Below the pieces are notes generated by a model, which was not told the DNA's origin, did no database searches, and saw only the letters and a program-made list of their open reading frames with translations. A stretch of DNA of 64,000 nucleotides from contig CAZOKZ010000010.1 in the NCBI GenBank assembly GCA_964580585.1, forward strand, positions 32,308 to 96,307, read 5' to 3'. The position numbers and the translations under genes were made by a program. This DNA comes from CAZOKZ01 sp964580585. Its GTDB lineage: Bacteria; Sumerlaeota; Sumerlaeia; SLMS01; JAHLLQ01. Shown here in pieces: positions 47,786 through 56,009 of this stretch (position 1 is the stretch's first letter; the number at the start of each line of letters is the position of its first letter).

Positions 47786-50700
47786 CGTTGTTCCTTGTCT
47801 TTTTCCAGACACTTCTTAATGACTTGCCAGATTTCGTCCGGGCAACCTTCGGGCGGAGTGGGCTCGCGATGAATGTGCTGGTATGCCAGGTCGCCTTCTG
47901 TAAATGGCGGGCGCCCGTTGATGAACTCGTACAGCATGATGCCGTAGGCATAAATATCCGCCCGGTTATCCACCGGAATGCCCTGGACCTGCTCGGGGGA
48001 CATGTAAAGCGGCGTTCCAATCACCGCGCCAACCATCGTGCCTTCGGCAGCAGTCGAATCCAACATCTTTGCAATGCCGAAATCGGTGACCTTCACATCG
48101 TCCGAACTGGTCAGCATAATGTTAGCCGGTTTAATATCGCGGTGCACGATGCCAAGACGATGAGCGTACGCCAACGCGTCGGCAATCTGGATACCGTAAC
48201 GGAAGAAATCCTTCTGATCGAATTTCCCGCTCGTGCGCAGTTTTTTCTTCAGGTCCGAACCGTCCACGTATTCCATCGAGATGTACTTGCGACCCATTTC
48301 CTCGCCGATGTCGTGGATGCGAACGATGTTCGGGTGCGAGACCTTGCGAGCGTTACGCGCTTCGATCTTGAAGCGACGCACCGCCTCCGGATTGTTGGAC
48401 ATCGAGTCCGGCAAAATCTTAAGCGCCACGACTTCTTCGAGTTCCTTGTCGCGCGCGCGGTAAACGATGCCCATCGCGCCGCGACCCAATTCGTCCAACA
48501 ACTCGTAGCGGCGCTTGGCGTCTTCGCTCATCGCCTGCACAATGCTGGTTTTTTCAAACGCCACCGGATCACTGGTCGAACCGGAAAGCATTTCAAATCG
48601 CGTGCGCACGTCCTTGTAGTCGATGTCGGCGGCGAAAAGCTGGCGATACACGGTTTTGGCGCCCACGAGATCCTTCTTCGATTCGTAACGCTGGGCCAGG
48701 TCGTACAGCAATTCCTTCGTCTCGTCATCCACCACCAGTTTTTTGAATTCCTGAAGCGCCAGATCGAGCATGCCTTTGGCGGTGAAACACTTGCCAAGCA
48801 TCTTCGTCGATTCCGCTTCCCAGCGATAATCCTGAGCCGTCTTCTGGAACGCGCCGATGGCCTTGTCGAAATCCTGATTCATGTAGTGAATACGACCCAG
48901 ACGGAAACGCACTTCTGCGTCTTCTTTCTTCTTAAGCGTCGATTCATACACGTTCGACAGCAGGCGCGTCACGTCGGCGTTGCTGGGTTGCAGCTTGTAA
49001 GCCGCTTCGAGCACGGCGCGCGCTTCGGGCAAAGAATCGGTCGCGGCAAGAATCTGGCCCTTTGTTGTCATGGCGGAAATATTCTTCGGGTCCTTGGAAA
49101 GAATCTTCTCCAATGCGCCGAGGATATTCTTCGCCTGATTCGGGTTTGTATCGTAAACCGTATTAAGCTGTTCGAGCGCTTCACGCAGGTGCCCATAAGC
49201 CACGAGCACTTCGCACAGGAACCAGCGCACGCGAATCGCGTCCGGGAATTCGTTGAGCAACCCCGTAATGTGGCGAATCAGGTGCTCCTCGGAACCGGGC
49301 AGAATCTTCAGTACCTTTTGGTAACACTCGACGGCTTTCACCGAATCGTTCCGCGTCAGATGCACGCGCGCCATTGCCATATGCAGGTCCGGATTCGCTC
49401 CCTGCGTTTCCATGGCTCGCTGATACAGTTTCGCGGCTTCGTCATCGACCTTGCCTTTTTGCGCATAGGCCATCGCGAGGTGAACTTCCGCCTGACGATC
49501 ATTCGGATTGCGCGTTAAAATCTGCGTATATTCCGCCACCGCATCGTCGATCTTGTTATCGTACAAGCTCGAAAGCGCCACGAGGTTCTTGATTTCCGGA
49601 TCATCGGGGAAATCGCGCGACAGCGATTGCGAAACGCGCAACGCGTCGGGATAACGGTTGGCCTTCACGTACGCTTTGGCCAACTGACAACCGGCATTGC
49701 GATCTTTGGGGTCGAAACGGTACTGGGTTTCCAGCGTCGGAATCACTTCCAGGTCTTCGCGATGCAACAAGACGTAAACTTTGGCAAGCGCTGCTGTCAG
49801 TTCCCTATCCGTGGGCTCCTGGCGAAGCGCCTCGCGGTAAATTTTCTCAGCCTTCGACTCATAAACACCCTTGGCAACATAGGCCCGGGCCAACTGCATC
49901 ATGTGCTTGGCTTCGGTTTGCCCCTGGATCACCAGGTTTTCGATTACCTTGACAGACAAGTCGTGATTCGCGCTGAGCTTCGCCGTTTCCGCCAACGCCT
50001 TGAGGGTAGTCACATCGTCCGGCGCTTCCTGGTGCGAGCGATGGTAAATCTTGATCGCCTCAGAATCGTAACGACCTTGACGGAAATAGATATCCGCCAA
50101 TGTCGTGAGAATCTCCTGATTGTCCGGAACGATCGCCAACGCATTGGTGTATGCCTTTTGAGCCATTTCGTCCTTGCGCGATTCGATCAAGTAACAATGC
50201 GCCAGAAGCACCGTTGCCGTCTGGTTGGTTGGTTCGTGTTCAAGCGCGCGTTTGACATCCTCGATCGCCGCGCCGGTTTCGCCCTTCTGCAAATGCATCG
50301 ACGCCAGATGACAATACGCGGGAACGTACTTCGGATTGCCTTCGAGAACCTGATACGAAAGCGATTCCACCGTGCCGTCGCATTGCTTGGAATCGATACA
50401 GGCGTCCAGGTAAGCTTCGATGAATTTTTGATCCAATTGACGCGAGGCAAACTGATGCTGGTACACCGGCAACGTCTTGGCGCTGCGGTTATTCGTTGTC
50501 AGATAAATATCGCACAACGCCGAATACACATTGTTCGACGTCAGTCCGCCACGTAACGCCGCGCGCAGGCATTTGCCCGCTTCTTCCAGCTTTCCGGATG
50601 CTTTATGGCACATACCGAGGCCATATTCCATCAGGGCGGGCTCTGGGAAATTCGATTTGAGGGCCTTGGTGTAAATCTCCACCGCCTCGGCATCGGTTTT

Positions 50701-52611
50701 TTCCGCTCGAATCAACGCGCGCGCATAAGCGTGCAGGATATTCTGTTTATCGGGCTCCTGCTCCAGCGCCTTTTGATAGACCTCGATGGTTTTTTCCTCG
50801 GTATTGCCCTTGGAAACATAAACCATCGCCAACGTTGCCACGATTCGCGGGGTCTTAGGCATTTTGGTGCGGAGTTTTTCATACAGCGTTTCGGCTTCGT
50901 CGAATTTCTCCGCCGCCACCGCGGCTTTCGCCCGGCGTTCCAGATTCCGGCGCAAGATCAACCGGAGAATCAGTAACCCGATATAGCCGACAAACAACAC
51001 CACGGCAATGACCGACAACGCCAGCCACCACAGATTTTTCTTCAACCAGATCCTTTGATACTCGGACTTGAATTCTTGACTGAGTGGATCGTGTTTGGAC
51101 AACCAATCGGCAGCCGCCAGCGCCTCTGCATAGCGACCGGAATTCGTCGCCTCGTCCCGATTGGCGATTTTCTCCGCCACCAACTTGTCCAACGCCATGC
51201 GACGTTGCAAATCCTGACCGTGGTAATTCAAATCCACAAAACCGCTGTGTTTGGGCGTACCGCCACGCGTCATCCAGGGATACGTGGTCGTCGCAATCGG
51301 CAACCGGTTTGTCTGAATGCTGAAAAGCCGACCCGTGGGAGAAAGCCCCACCAGACAGGCTTGGTTTTTACCATCGACGGGCAATGTCACCGACACCACC
51401 GTGTTCGTCAGATCCTCATCCACCGCATAAATCGAGTTCTTAACCGTTGGACGTTCCGCAAACCAATCGCTGGTATCCACAAGGCAAACGATTCGGTTCA
51501 CCCCAAAGGCCACCAACGGATTACCGCTTTCGCTGGGAACAACCGAAATCGGTGTGTTGAAACCGCCGAATTCACTTTTATCGCCCGGGATTTCGTCCCA
51601 GTTCGCCGGATTCGGATCGCTGATTTTGAACGCGAAGACAGTGTTTTTGCCGCCCTGGAAAATCAGCCCCTCGCGAACAGGAGTTTTCATCGTGTTAACC
51701 AGCACCGGATCGCCAATCGGCGCATTGCCCGTTGCAAAGACCCGATGATCCTCAACACGGTCGTTTTCGACATCGTAGTACGAAACGTGCACCTCGCCGT
51801 TTTTCATCGTATAGACCATCTCGTCGAGACCGTCCTCATCGACGTCGATCATCAGCACGGTCGTCTCGATCGGTTTACCTTCGGCGATCAGCATTTTTTT
51901 CATACTGCCCGCCTGGGGATCGACAAAAACCAAGTTCCCGTCGCTGGCGGGAATCACGATGTCCAACTGGTTGCGACTGCGCACATGACCAACCGTCGCT
52001 GGCGCGGATGCCTTGGTCCCCGAAGTAATCGGCTCCCAATAGGACAGGATCGTATGCGTTCGCGGATGTGGATAAGCAGAATGAATGACACCGTTTTGGT
52101 CGATCAGAACGATCACCTCGACGGTTCTGGACGCATCCTCGGGGTCGGGCAACGTGACCAACGTCGGCAACACCGAAAACGTGGCCTGGGCAATTTGACG
52201 CTCGGAAATGACACTCAACGTACTACCGTCGAAAATCAAGACCCGCCCGTCCTCGGTTCCCACCCCGATATCCAAGGTGTTATCGTCCAGAAAATCCGCC
52301 ACCACCGGACCCGTAAACGCCTTTTCCAGCGCATCTTTGGCACGCAAGATCGGCTGACCGTTTTCTGCATTAAAAACCATGATATTGCCACGCACATCCG
52401 TGGCGATAATCTCTGGCGTGATCGAATTAAACAAATCGGCAGCCACGATTTCGTTCGGCTGCTCCAATTCAACGACTTGTTTTTTGAATGCTTCTGACAA
52501 CGTTTTTTGGGCAACGGCGGAATTCGGCGATAAGGCGACCCCCGCACACAATAAGCCTACGCCCCACGTTGCGCGCATCGAACGGGTTAGAAAAGGTTTG
52601 ACTTCTAGCAT
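47719..52611 (-). CDS. Giant receptor Ser/Thr kinase: beta-propeller, membrane helix, TPR array, kinase
   Basis: A 1,630-aa membrane kinase. Signal peptide (WGVGLLCAGVALSPNSAVAQ), then ~480 residues of propeller-like repeats outside the cytoplasm (PEIIATDVRGNIMVFNAENG; LDIVIPASDGNLVFVDPQAG). A membrane helix near 523-545 (WLALSVIAVVLFVGYIGLLI) follows, then ~800 residues of TPRs (FDEAETLYEKLRTKMPKTPR onward) and a C-terminal kinase: YELLDELGRGAMGIVYRARD, ALKIL, GIVHRDIKPANIMLT, KVTDFGIAK, GTPLYMSPEQV. All catalytic residues are present. The order is the reverse of PknB-type receptors. ATG 52611 is chosen over TTG 52632. It leads a minus-strand run to sugar-transfer genes and trkA. Confidence 0.92.
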   Translation of the reverse strand: MLEVKPFLTRSMRATWGVGLLCAGVALSPNSAVAQKTLSEAFKKQVVELEQPNEIVAADLFNSITPEIIATDVRGNIMVFNAENGQPILRAKDALEKAFTGPVVADFLDDNTLDIGVGTEDGRVLIFDGSTLSVISERQIAQATFSVLPTLVTLPDPEDASRTVEVIVLIDQNGVIHSAYPHPRTHTILSYWEPITSGTKASAPATVGHVRSRNQLDIVIPASDGNLVFVDPQAGSMKKMLIAEGKPIETTVLMIDVDEDGLDEMVYTMKNGEVHVSYYDVENDRVEDHRVFATGNAPIGDPVLVNTMKTPVREGLIFQGGKNTVFAFKISDPNPANWDEIPGDKSEFGGFNTPISVVPSESGNPLVAFGVNRIVCLVDTSDWFAERPTVKNSIYAVDEDLTNTVVSVTLPVDGKNQACLVGLSPTGRLFSIQTNRLPIATTTYPWMTRGGTPKHSGFVDLNYHGQDLQRRMALDKLVAEKIANRDEATNSGRYAEALAAADWLSKHDPLSQEFKSEYQRIWLKKNLWWLALSVIAVVLFVGYIGLLILRLILRRNLERRAKAAVAAEKFDEAETLYEKLRTKMPKTPRIVATLAMVYVSKGNTEEKTIEVYQKALEQEPDKQNILHAYARALIRAEKTDAEAVEIYTKALKSNFPEPALMEYGLGMCHKASGKLEEAGKCLRAALRGGLTSNNVYSALCDIYLTTNNRSAKTLPVYQHQFASRQLDQKFIEAYLDACIDSKQCDGTVESLSYQVLEGNPKYVPAYCHLASMHLQKGETGAAIEDVKRALEHEPTNQTATVLLAHCYLIESRKDEMAQKAYTNALAIVPDNQEILTTLADIYFRQGRYDSEAIKIYHRSHQEAPDDVTTLKALAETAKLSANHDLSVKVIENLVIQGQTEAKHMMQLARAYVAKGVYESKAEKIYREALRQEPTDRELTAALAKVYVLLHREDLEVIPTLETQYRFDPKDRNAGCQLAKAYVKANRYPDALRVSQSLSRDFPDDPEIKNLVALSSLYDNKIDDAVAEYTQILTRNPNDRQAEVHLAMAYAQKGKVDDEAAKLYQRAMETQGANPDLHMAMARVHLTRNDSVKAVECYQKVLKILPGSEEHLIRHITGLLNEFPDAIRVRWFLCEVLVAYGHLREALEQLNTVYDTNPNQAKNILGALEKILSKDPKNISAMTTKGQILAATDSLPEARAVLEAAYKLQPSNADVTRLLSNVYESTLKKKEDAEVRFRLGRIHYMNQDFDKAIGAFQKTAQDYRWEAESTKMLGKCFTAKGMLDLALQEFKKLVVDDETKELLYDLAQRYESKKDLVGAKTVYRQLFAADIDYKDVRTRFEMLSGSTSDPVAFEKTSIVQAMSEDAKRRYELLDELGRGAMGIVYRARDKELEEVVALKILPDSMSNNPEAVRRFKIEARNARKVSHPNIVRIHDIGEEMGRKYISMEYVDGSDLKKKLRTSGKFDQKDFFRYGIQIADALAYAHRLGIVHRDIKPANIMLTSSDDVKVTDFGIAKMLDSTAAEGTMVGAVIGTPLYMSPEQVQGIPVDNRADIYAYGIMLYEFINGRPPFTEGDLAYQHIHREPTPPEGCPDEIWQVIKKCLEKDKEQRWSTAEDIVEELKAAQKKLATA

Positions 52612-53294
52612 CAGGAAATCATCCGGGTTCAACGGTTCTCAGCGGCTAACGGGGGATACAACCCCTGCGCAAACCGCCCTCCACCAAATGGGGAAAACTT
52701 TTCAAAAAATACAGCCGCCAACTTGTCGCATCCCAAAAAGGGCGGGCAACCCGATTTGTTGTCCCATCCCCGCCAAAGCCGATAAAATGACCCACGACCG
52801 TCCAATCATCCAAACACGACCAATCAGCATCACGCATCATCCCTATACAACGCAGATCCCTAGCAGGCAATTGACCAAAAATCAAATCAAAAAGCCAAAC
52901 ACGATCCGCATTGGCACCCCGCCCCACCCCTCCAGGCATTCGTAAGCGCTGAATTATCAGTCAAAATGTGATTTTTTATTCCAAGTGGTTATTTTGGACC
53001 GATTTTCAAACATCGCCTTTAATCAAAATCATAGACGAAAAACATAAATGACGCTTGACAGGTTCAACAAGAGAAGGCAGAGAGTCGCTAGCATTTACAA
53101 CAAAAAGGCGAACCTGTTATACCTGCTCCAGCAATCAACCTTTCGCTTCTAAGGCGAAATAGAAAGAAGGAGTATGAATGGCATTCCGCCTGTCCCGAAG
53201 TAAGGGATGGTCGCAACGGCAGTTATATCAATAAACCCGCAGTTGTACTAATGCATAACACAACAAACACAAGCATGAATGGAGTTTCATAGTC
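52612..53294. other. Long divergent intergenic region with the cspA leader
   Basis: 683 bp between the kinase and cspA, both reading outward. The left ~300 bp are C-rich on the plus strand. The right ~250 bp are AT-rich and probably hold the cspA promoter and a long 5' leader, as is usual for cold-shock genes. I found no convincing -35/-10 pair: TTGACA at 53055 has no matching -10 at proper distance. A small frame with strong ribosome-binding site lies at 53174. Confidence 0.4.
53174..53203 (+). CDS. Possible 9-aa leader peptide upstream of cspA
   Basis: AAGAAGGAGT directly precedes ATG 53174, which opens MNGIPPVPK and stops. The Shine-Dalgarno is better than that of cspA itself (GGAG 15 bases before its ATG). 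With Pro-Pro and Pro-Lys near the end, slow translation is conceivable. Could be a regulatory upstream frame or chance. Confidence 0.3.
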   Translation: MNGIPPVPK

Positions 53295-53504
53295 ATGGCA
53301 ACTGGTACCGTCAAGTGGTTCAACGATGCAAAGGGCTTTGGTTTCATCGCCCCCGACGATCAAGGCGCTGACCTGTTCGTTCATCATACGGCGATCAACG
53401 TCCAAGGTTTCCGCACGTTGAAGGAAGGCCAACGCGTCGAATTCGACGCCGTTAAAGGCCCCAAGGGCATGCAGGCTGCTCAAGTTCAACCGATCAAAGA
53501 GTAA
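53295..53504 (+). CDS. cspA: Cold-shock domain protein
   Basis: A 69-aa single-stranded nucleic-acid-binding chaperone of the Csp family. RNP1 KGFGFIAPDD and RNP2 LFVHHTAI are present, within MATGTVKWFNDAKGFGFI and the usual EGQRVEFDAVKGPKGMQA end. In RNP2 the usual Phe-Val-His is kept. It is preceded by a long AT-rich leader and followed by a strong hairpin. Stand-alone gene, typical length. Confidence 0.96.
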   Translation: MATGTVKWFNDAKGFGFIAPDDQGADLFVHHTAINVQGFRTLKEGQRVEFDAVKGPKGMQAAQVQPIKE

Positions 53505-53538
53505 CCTGGGCGTTACTAAATCCCGAAAAGTCAACCAT

Positions 53539-53562
53539 CCGCTCCGGTTTTCGCCGGAGCGG
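53539..53562. terminator. Terminator between cspA and pyrD
   Basis: Perfect 9-bp stem CCGCTCCGG (53539-53547) with CCGGAGCGG (53554-53562), loop TTTTCG, then TTAACATTTAA. It lies 35 nt after cspA and 8 nt after pyrD on the other strand, so it probably serves both. Confidence 0.8.
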
Positions 53563-53569
53563 TTAACAT

Positions 53570-54616
53570 TTAACCTGTCGCCAAATCCCGCAGGAGCCGA
53601 CCTGCCATGCAGGGCCCTTCGTAAACCAGCCCCGTGTACACCTGGAGCAACGAGGCCCCCGCATCGAGCTTTTCACGCGCATCGGCAGCCGAACTGATAC
53701 CCCCTACGCCAATGATCGGCACCCGACCACCCGTCCTATCGTGAATGCGGGCAATAATCCGCGTGCTTTTTTCGCGCACGGGCTCCCCGCTCAGCCCCCC
53801 GGTTTCCTTGGCATTCGGATGAGTCGCGCCCTCGCGTCCGATCGTCGTATTCGTGGCAATCATCCCATCGATTTGACTCGATTGGACCGCCTCCAGAATC
53901 TCGTCCAGTTCCTCGTCCGTCAAATCCGGGGCGATTTTGACCAGAATCGGTCGCCGGGACACCTTTTCCCGTTCCGCCAACTCGTTTCCCTCCTGCACCA
54001 GCGCACCCAGCAACTTGCCCAGGTAACCGCCGCCCTGCAATTCGCGCAAACCAGGCGTGTTCGGCGAGCTGATGTTGACCGCCAGATAATCGGCAGAAGT
54101 GTAAACCTTGCGCATCACCGCGATATAATCGCCTGCCGCGTCAGCCAGCGGGGTTTCTTTCTGCTTACCCAGACTGACTCCCAACACAAATTCCCGATCC
54201 CTGTTCGCTAACCGTTGCAATCGAGGAAGCGCTGCATCCACCCCGCCATTCGGAAAACCCATCCGGTTAATGATTGCTCGATCGGGCGGAAGGCGAAAGA
54301 CACGCGGTTTCGGGTTTCCCGGCTGCGGACGTGGCGTCAACGTTCCAACTTCAATGTGACCAAAGCCCAAACAGGCCAATCCTTCCGATACGTGCACGTC
54401 TTTATCGAACCCGGCAGCGATGCCAATGACGTTCTGGAATGTCAAGCCGCAAAACTTGACCTTTCGATCTGGAATTTTTCCAGCAAGCGTCCTCAAGACA
54501 GCCCTCCCCGGCGCCATCGATTGGGCAAACTGCAGGGATTTAGAGGTCCAATCATGCGCCCGCTCGGGGTCCATGCGCTTAAAAACCGGGAAAATCAGTG
54601 ACTGGTAAAGATTCAC
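53570..54616 (-). CDS. pyrD: Dihydroorotate dehydrogenase (quinone), class 2
   Basis: Membrane-associated flavoenzyme oxidising dihydroorotate to orotate in pyrimidine synthesis. The 348-aa protein has the class 2 N-terminal extension (YQSLIFPVFKRMDPERAHDW) and the FMN barrel motifs: GIAAGFDKDVHVSEGLACLG, EVGTLTPRPQPGNPKPRVFR, INRMGFPNGG, VNISSPNTPGLRELQ with the catalytic Ser, KIAPDLTDEELDEI, GMIATNTTIGR, GGLSGEPVREKSTRII and PIIGVGGISSAADAREKLDA. It starts with GTG at 54616, overlapping the upstream gene's TGA (GTGA), so it is coupled to a glycosyltransferase gene. Confidence 0.96.
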   Translation of the reverse strand: MNLYQSLIFPVFKRMDPERAHDWTSKSLQFAQSMAPGRAVLRTLAGKIPDRKVKFCGLTFQNVIGIAAGFDKDVHVSEGLACLGFGHIEVGTLTPRPQPGNPKPRVFRLPPDRAIINRMGFPNGGVDAALPRLQRLANRDREFVLGVSLGKQKETPLADAAGDYIAVMRKVYTSADYLAVNISSPNTPGLRELQGGGYLGKLLGALVQEGNELAEREKVSRRPILVKIAPDLTDEELDEILEAVQSSQIDGMIATNTTIGREGATHPNAKETGGLSGEPVREKSTRIIARIHDRTGGRVPIIGVGGISSAADAREKLDAGASLLQVYTGLVYEGPCMAGRLLRDLATG

Positions 54617-55755
54617 GAGATTGCCTTCAAAATCTGATGGTAGAACGCAAGCGTGCGGAGAGTCATCGCCTCTTCGCTGTAGGTATCCAAAATTCGCTGA
54701 CGCGCTGTTTGACCGCGATGCAAACGAGACTCGGGATCATCGACGGCTGATTTCATTGCGTTTGCCAACGCTTTCCGGTCTCCGACCGGCACCAACCACC
54801 CGCAGGAATCTCCCGCGACCAGGTCGCGAATCGCTCCCATATCGCCGCCGACGATTGGCTTGCCGCACGCCATTGCTTCCAACGCCGCACGGCACGCTCC
54901 ATCGTTTCCGGGCTTCAACATCAACGAAATATCGAACGCGTTGTAGGAATCTTCCAAATCGGTTCCTTCAATATACCCCGCGTAGTGAATCTGCTCGCGC
55001 GCGGGATGCGTTTTCAATCGCTCGACCATGGCATCTTGATAATTTCCGCGCCCACAAATCACCAATCGAGCGTTCGGACAGGCGGGAAGCGCTTCCTCCG
55101 CAGCATCGAGCAACCACTCGACGCCGCGTTCGACCCGCAGGCGACTCACCAGCCCGATCAACACGGCATCGGAGGGAATTCCCCACTTTTTACGGAGCGC
55201 TCCTCCGCGATCCGTGGGTCTGAATCGCTCGGAATCGATTCCACCGCCAATCAAGGCGACGCGATCTTCGCCAAGCCCGTATGCTTGACAAGAATTCCGG
55301 CGCATCGCTTCGGAAATCACCACAACGCCATCGGTGCGCGCCATGACAAAGCGCCGGGTGAACAGGCTTGCGCGAAGTTTTTCTTCCCGGTGAAACGTTC
55401 GCACCAGTTTTGGACGTTTAGAACCTTTTGGCCCAAGCGCCGCGGCAGCCAAGGTGTGATCGTGTGTCAGGTGAGTGTGAACGATTTGCGGTTGGAAATC
55501 GCGAATCAATGCCTTGAGGCAACGCAGGTCGCGCAGTTTTTTGTGAGGCCAATACGTGCGCTCGAACGGCACGGCATCGGTCGTTTTAACCCCAAGTTCC
55601 TGCGCGCGTTTGTCGAAACTCGACCCCGTCGTCAGAGAAAACAGAACCTCATGTCCCTGCTCGGTCTGCCCCGCAGCCACTCGCGCGGCGGGTTCGGCGG
55701 CACCCGTCCAACGATGCGATGCCATCAGGTGTAAGATTTTCAACGATTCGTTCAT
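54613..55755 (-). CDS. GT4-type glycosyltransferase
   Basis: A 380-aa GT-B fold glycosyltransferase. N-terminal acceptor domain: ILHLMASHRWTGAAEPAARV (Gly-rich loop), PQIVHTHLTHDHTLAAAALG. C-terminal donor domain: GGIDSERFRPTDRGGALRKK, IGLVSRLRVERGVEWLLDAA, ARLVICGRGNYQDAMVERLK, MLKPGNDGACRAALEAMACG (the E-x7-E motif region) and KPIVGGDMGAIRDLVAG. Sugar and acceptor unknown, possibly lipopolysaccharide or exopolysaccharide. ATG 55755 follows GGGAAT. Overlaps pyrD by 4 nt. Confidence 0.92.
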   Translation of the reverse strand: MNESLKILHLMASHRWTGAAEPAARVAAGQTEQGHEVLFSLTTGSSFDKRAQELGVKTTDAVPFERTYWPHKKLRDLRCLKALIRDFQPQIVHTHLTHDHTLAAAALGPKGSKRPKLVRTFHREEKLRASLFTRRFVMARTDGVVVISEAMRRNSCQAYGLGEDRVALIGGGIDSERFRPTDRGGALRKKWGIPSDAVLIGLVSRLRVERGVEWLLDAAEEALPACPNARLVICGRGNYQDAMVERLKTHPAREQIHYAGYIEGTDLEDSYNAFDISLMLKPGNDGACRAALEAMACGKPIVGGDMGAIRDLVAGDSCGWLVPVGDRKALANAMKSAVDDPESRLHRGQTARQRILDTYSEEAMTLRTLAFYHQILKAIS

Positions 55756-56009
55756 TAGAAATTCCCATCAAACTCGTGGCAAAGCGTGGTCAGCATCGGG
55801 AAGCCGGGCCAAGTGAAATCCCGATTGCCTCTGGTTGTGCTCGTACTTTCGTAAAGGATTTATTCCACAACGATAAGAAAGAGGTGAAAACGCATTGTCC
55901 TCGACGCCCCGGGCCACCCATGGTTCCAGCGTTCAATTCGCGCGTTTTCGCGTTGCACCTCGGCAACCTCATTCTGGCGCACGAGTTATTGGAAGGTCCC
56001 TCCGGTCCC

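Noticed and set aside
47707..49518. Long plus-strand frame opposite the kinase (603 codons)
   Set aside because: Antisense shadow of the TPR/kinase region; His/Arg/Phe-rich with no domain.
53055..53094. cspA promoter with TTGACA and TAGCAT
   Set aside because: The spacing is 28 nt, far from the usual 16-18, so it is not called.
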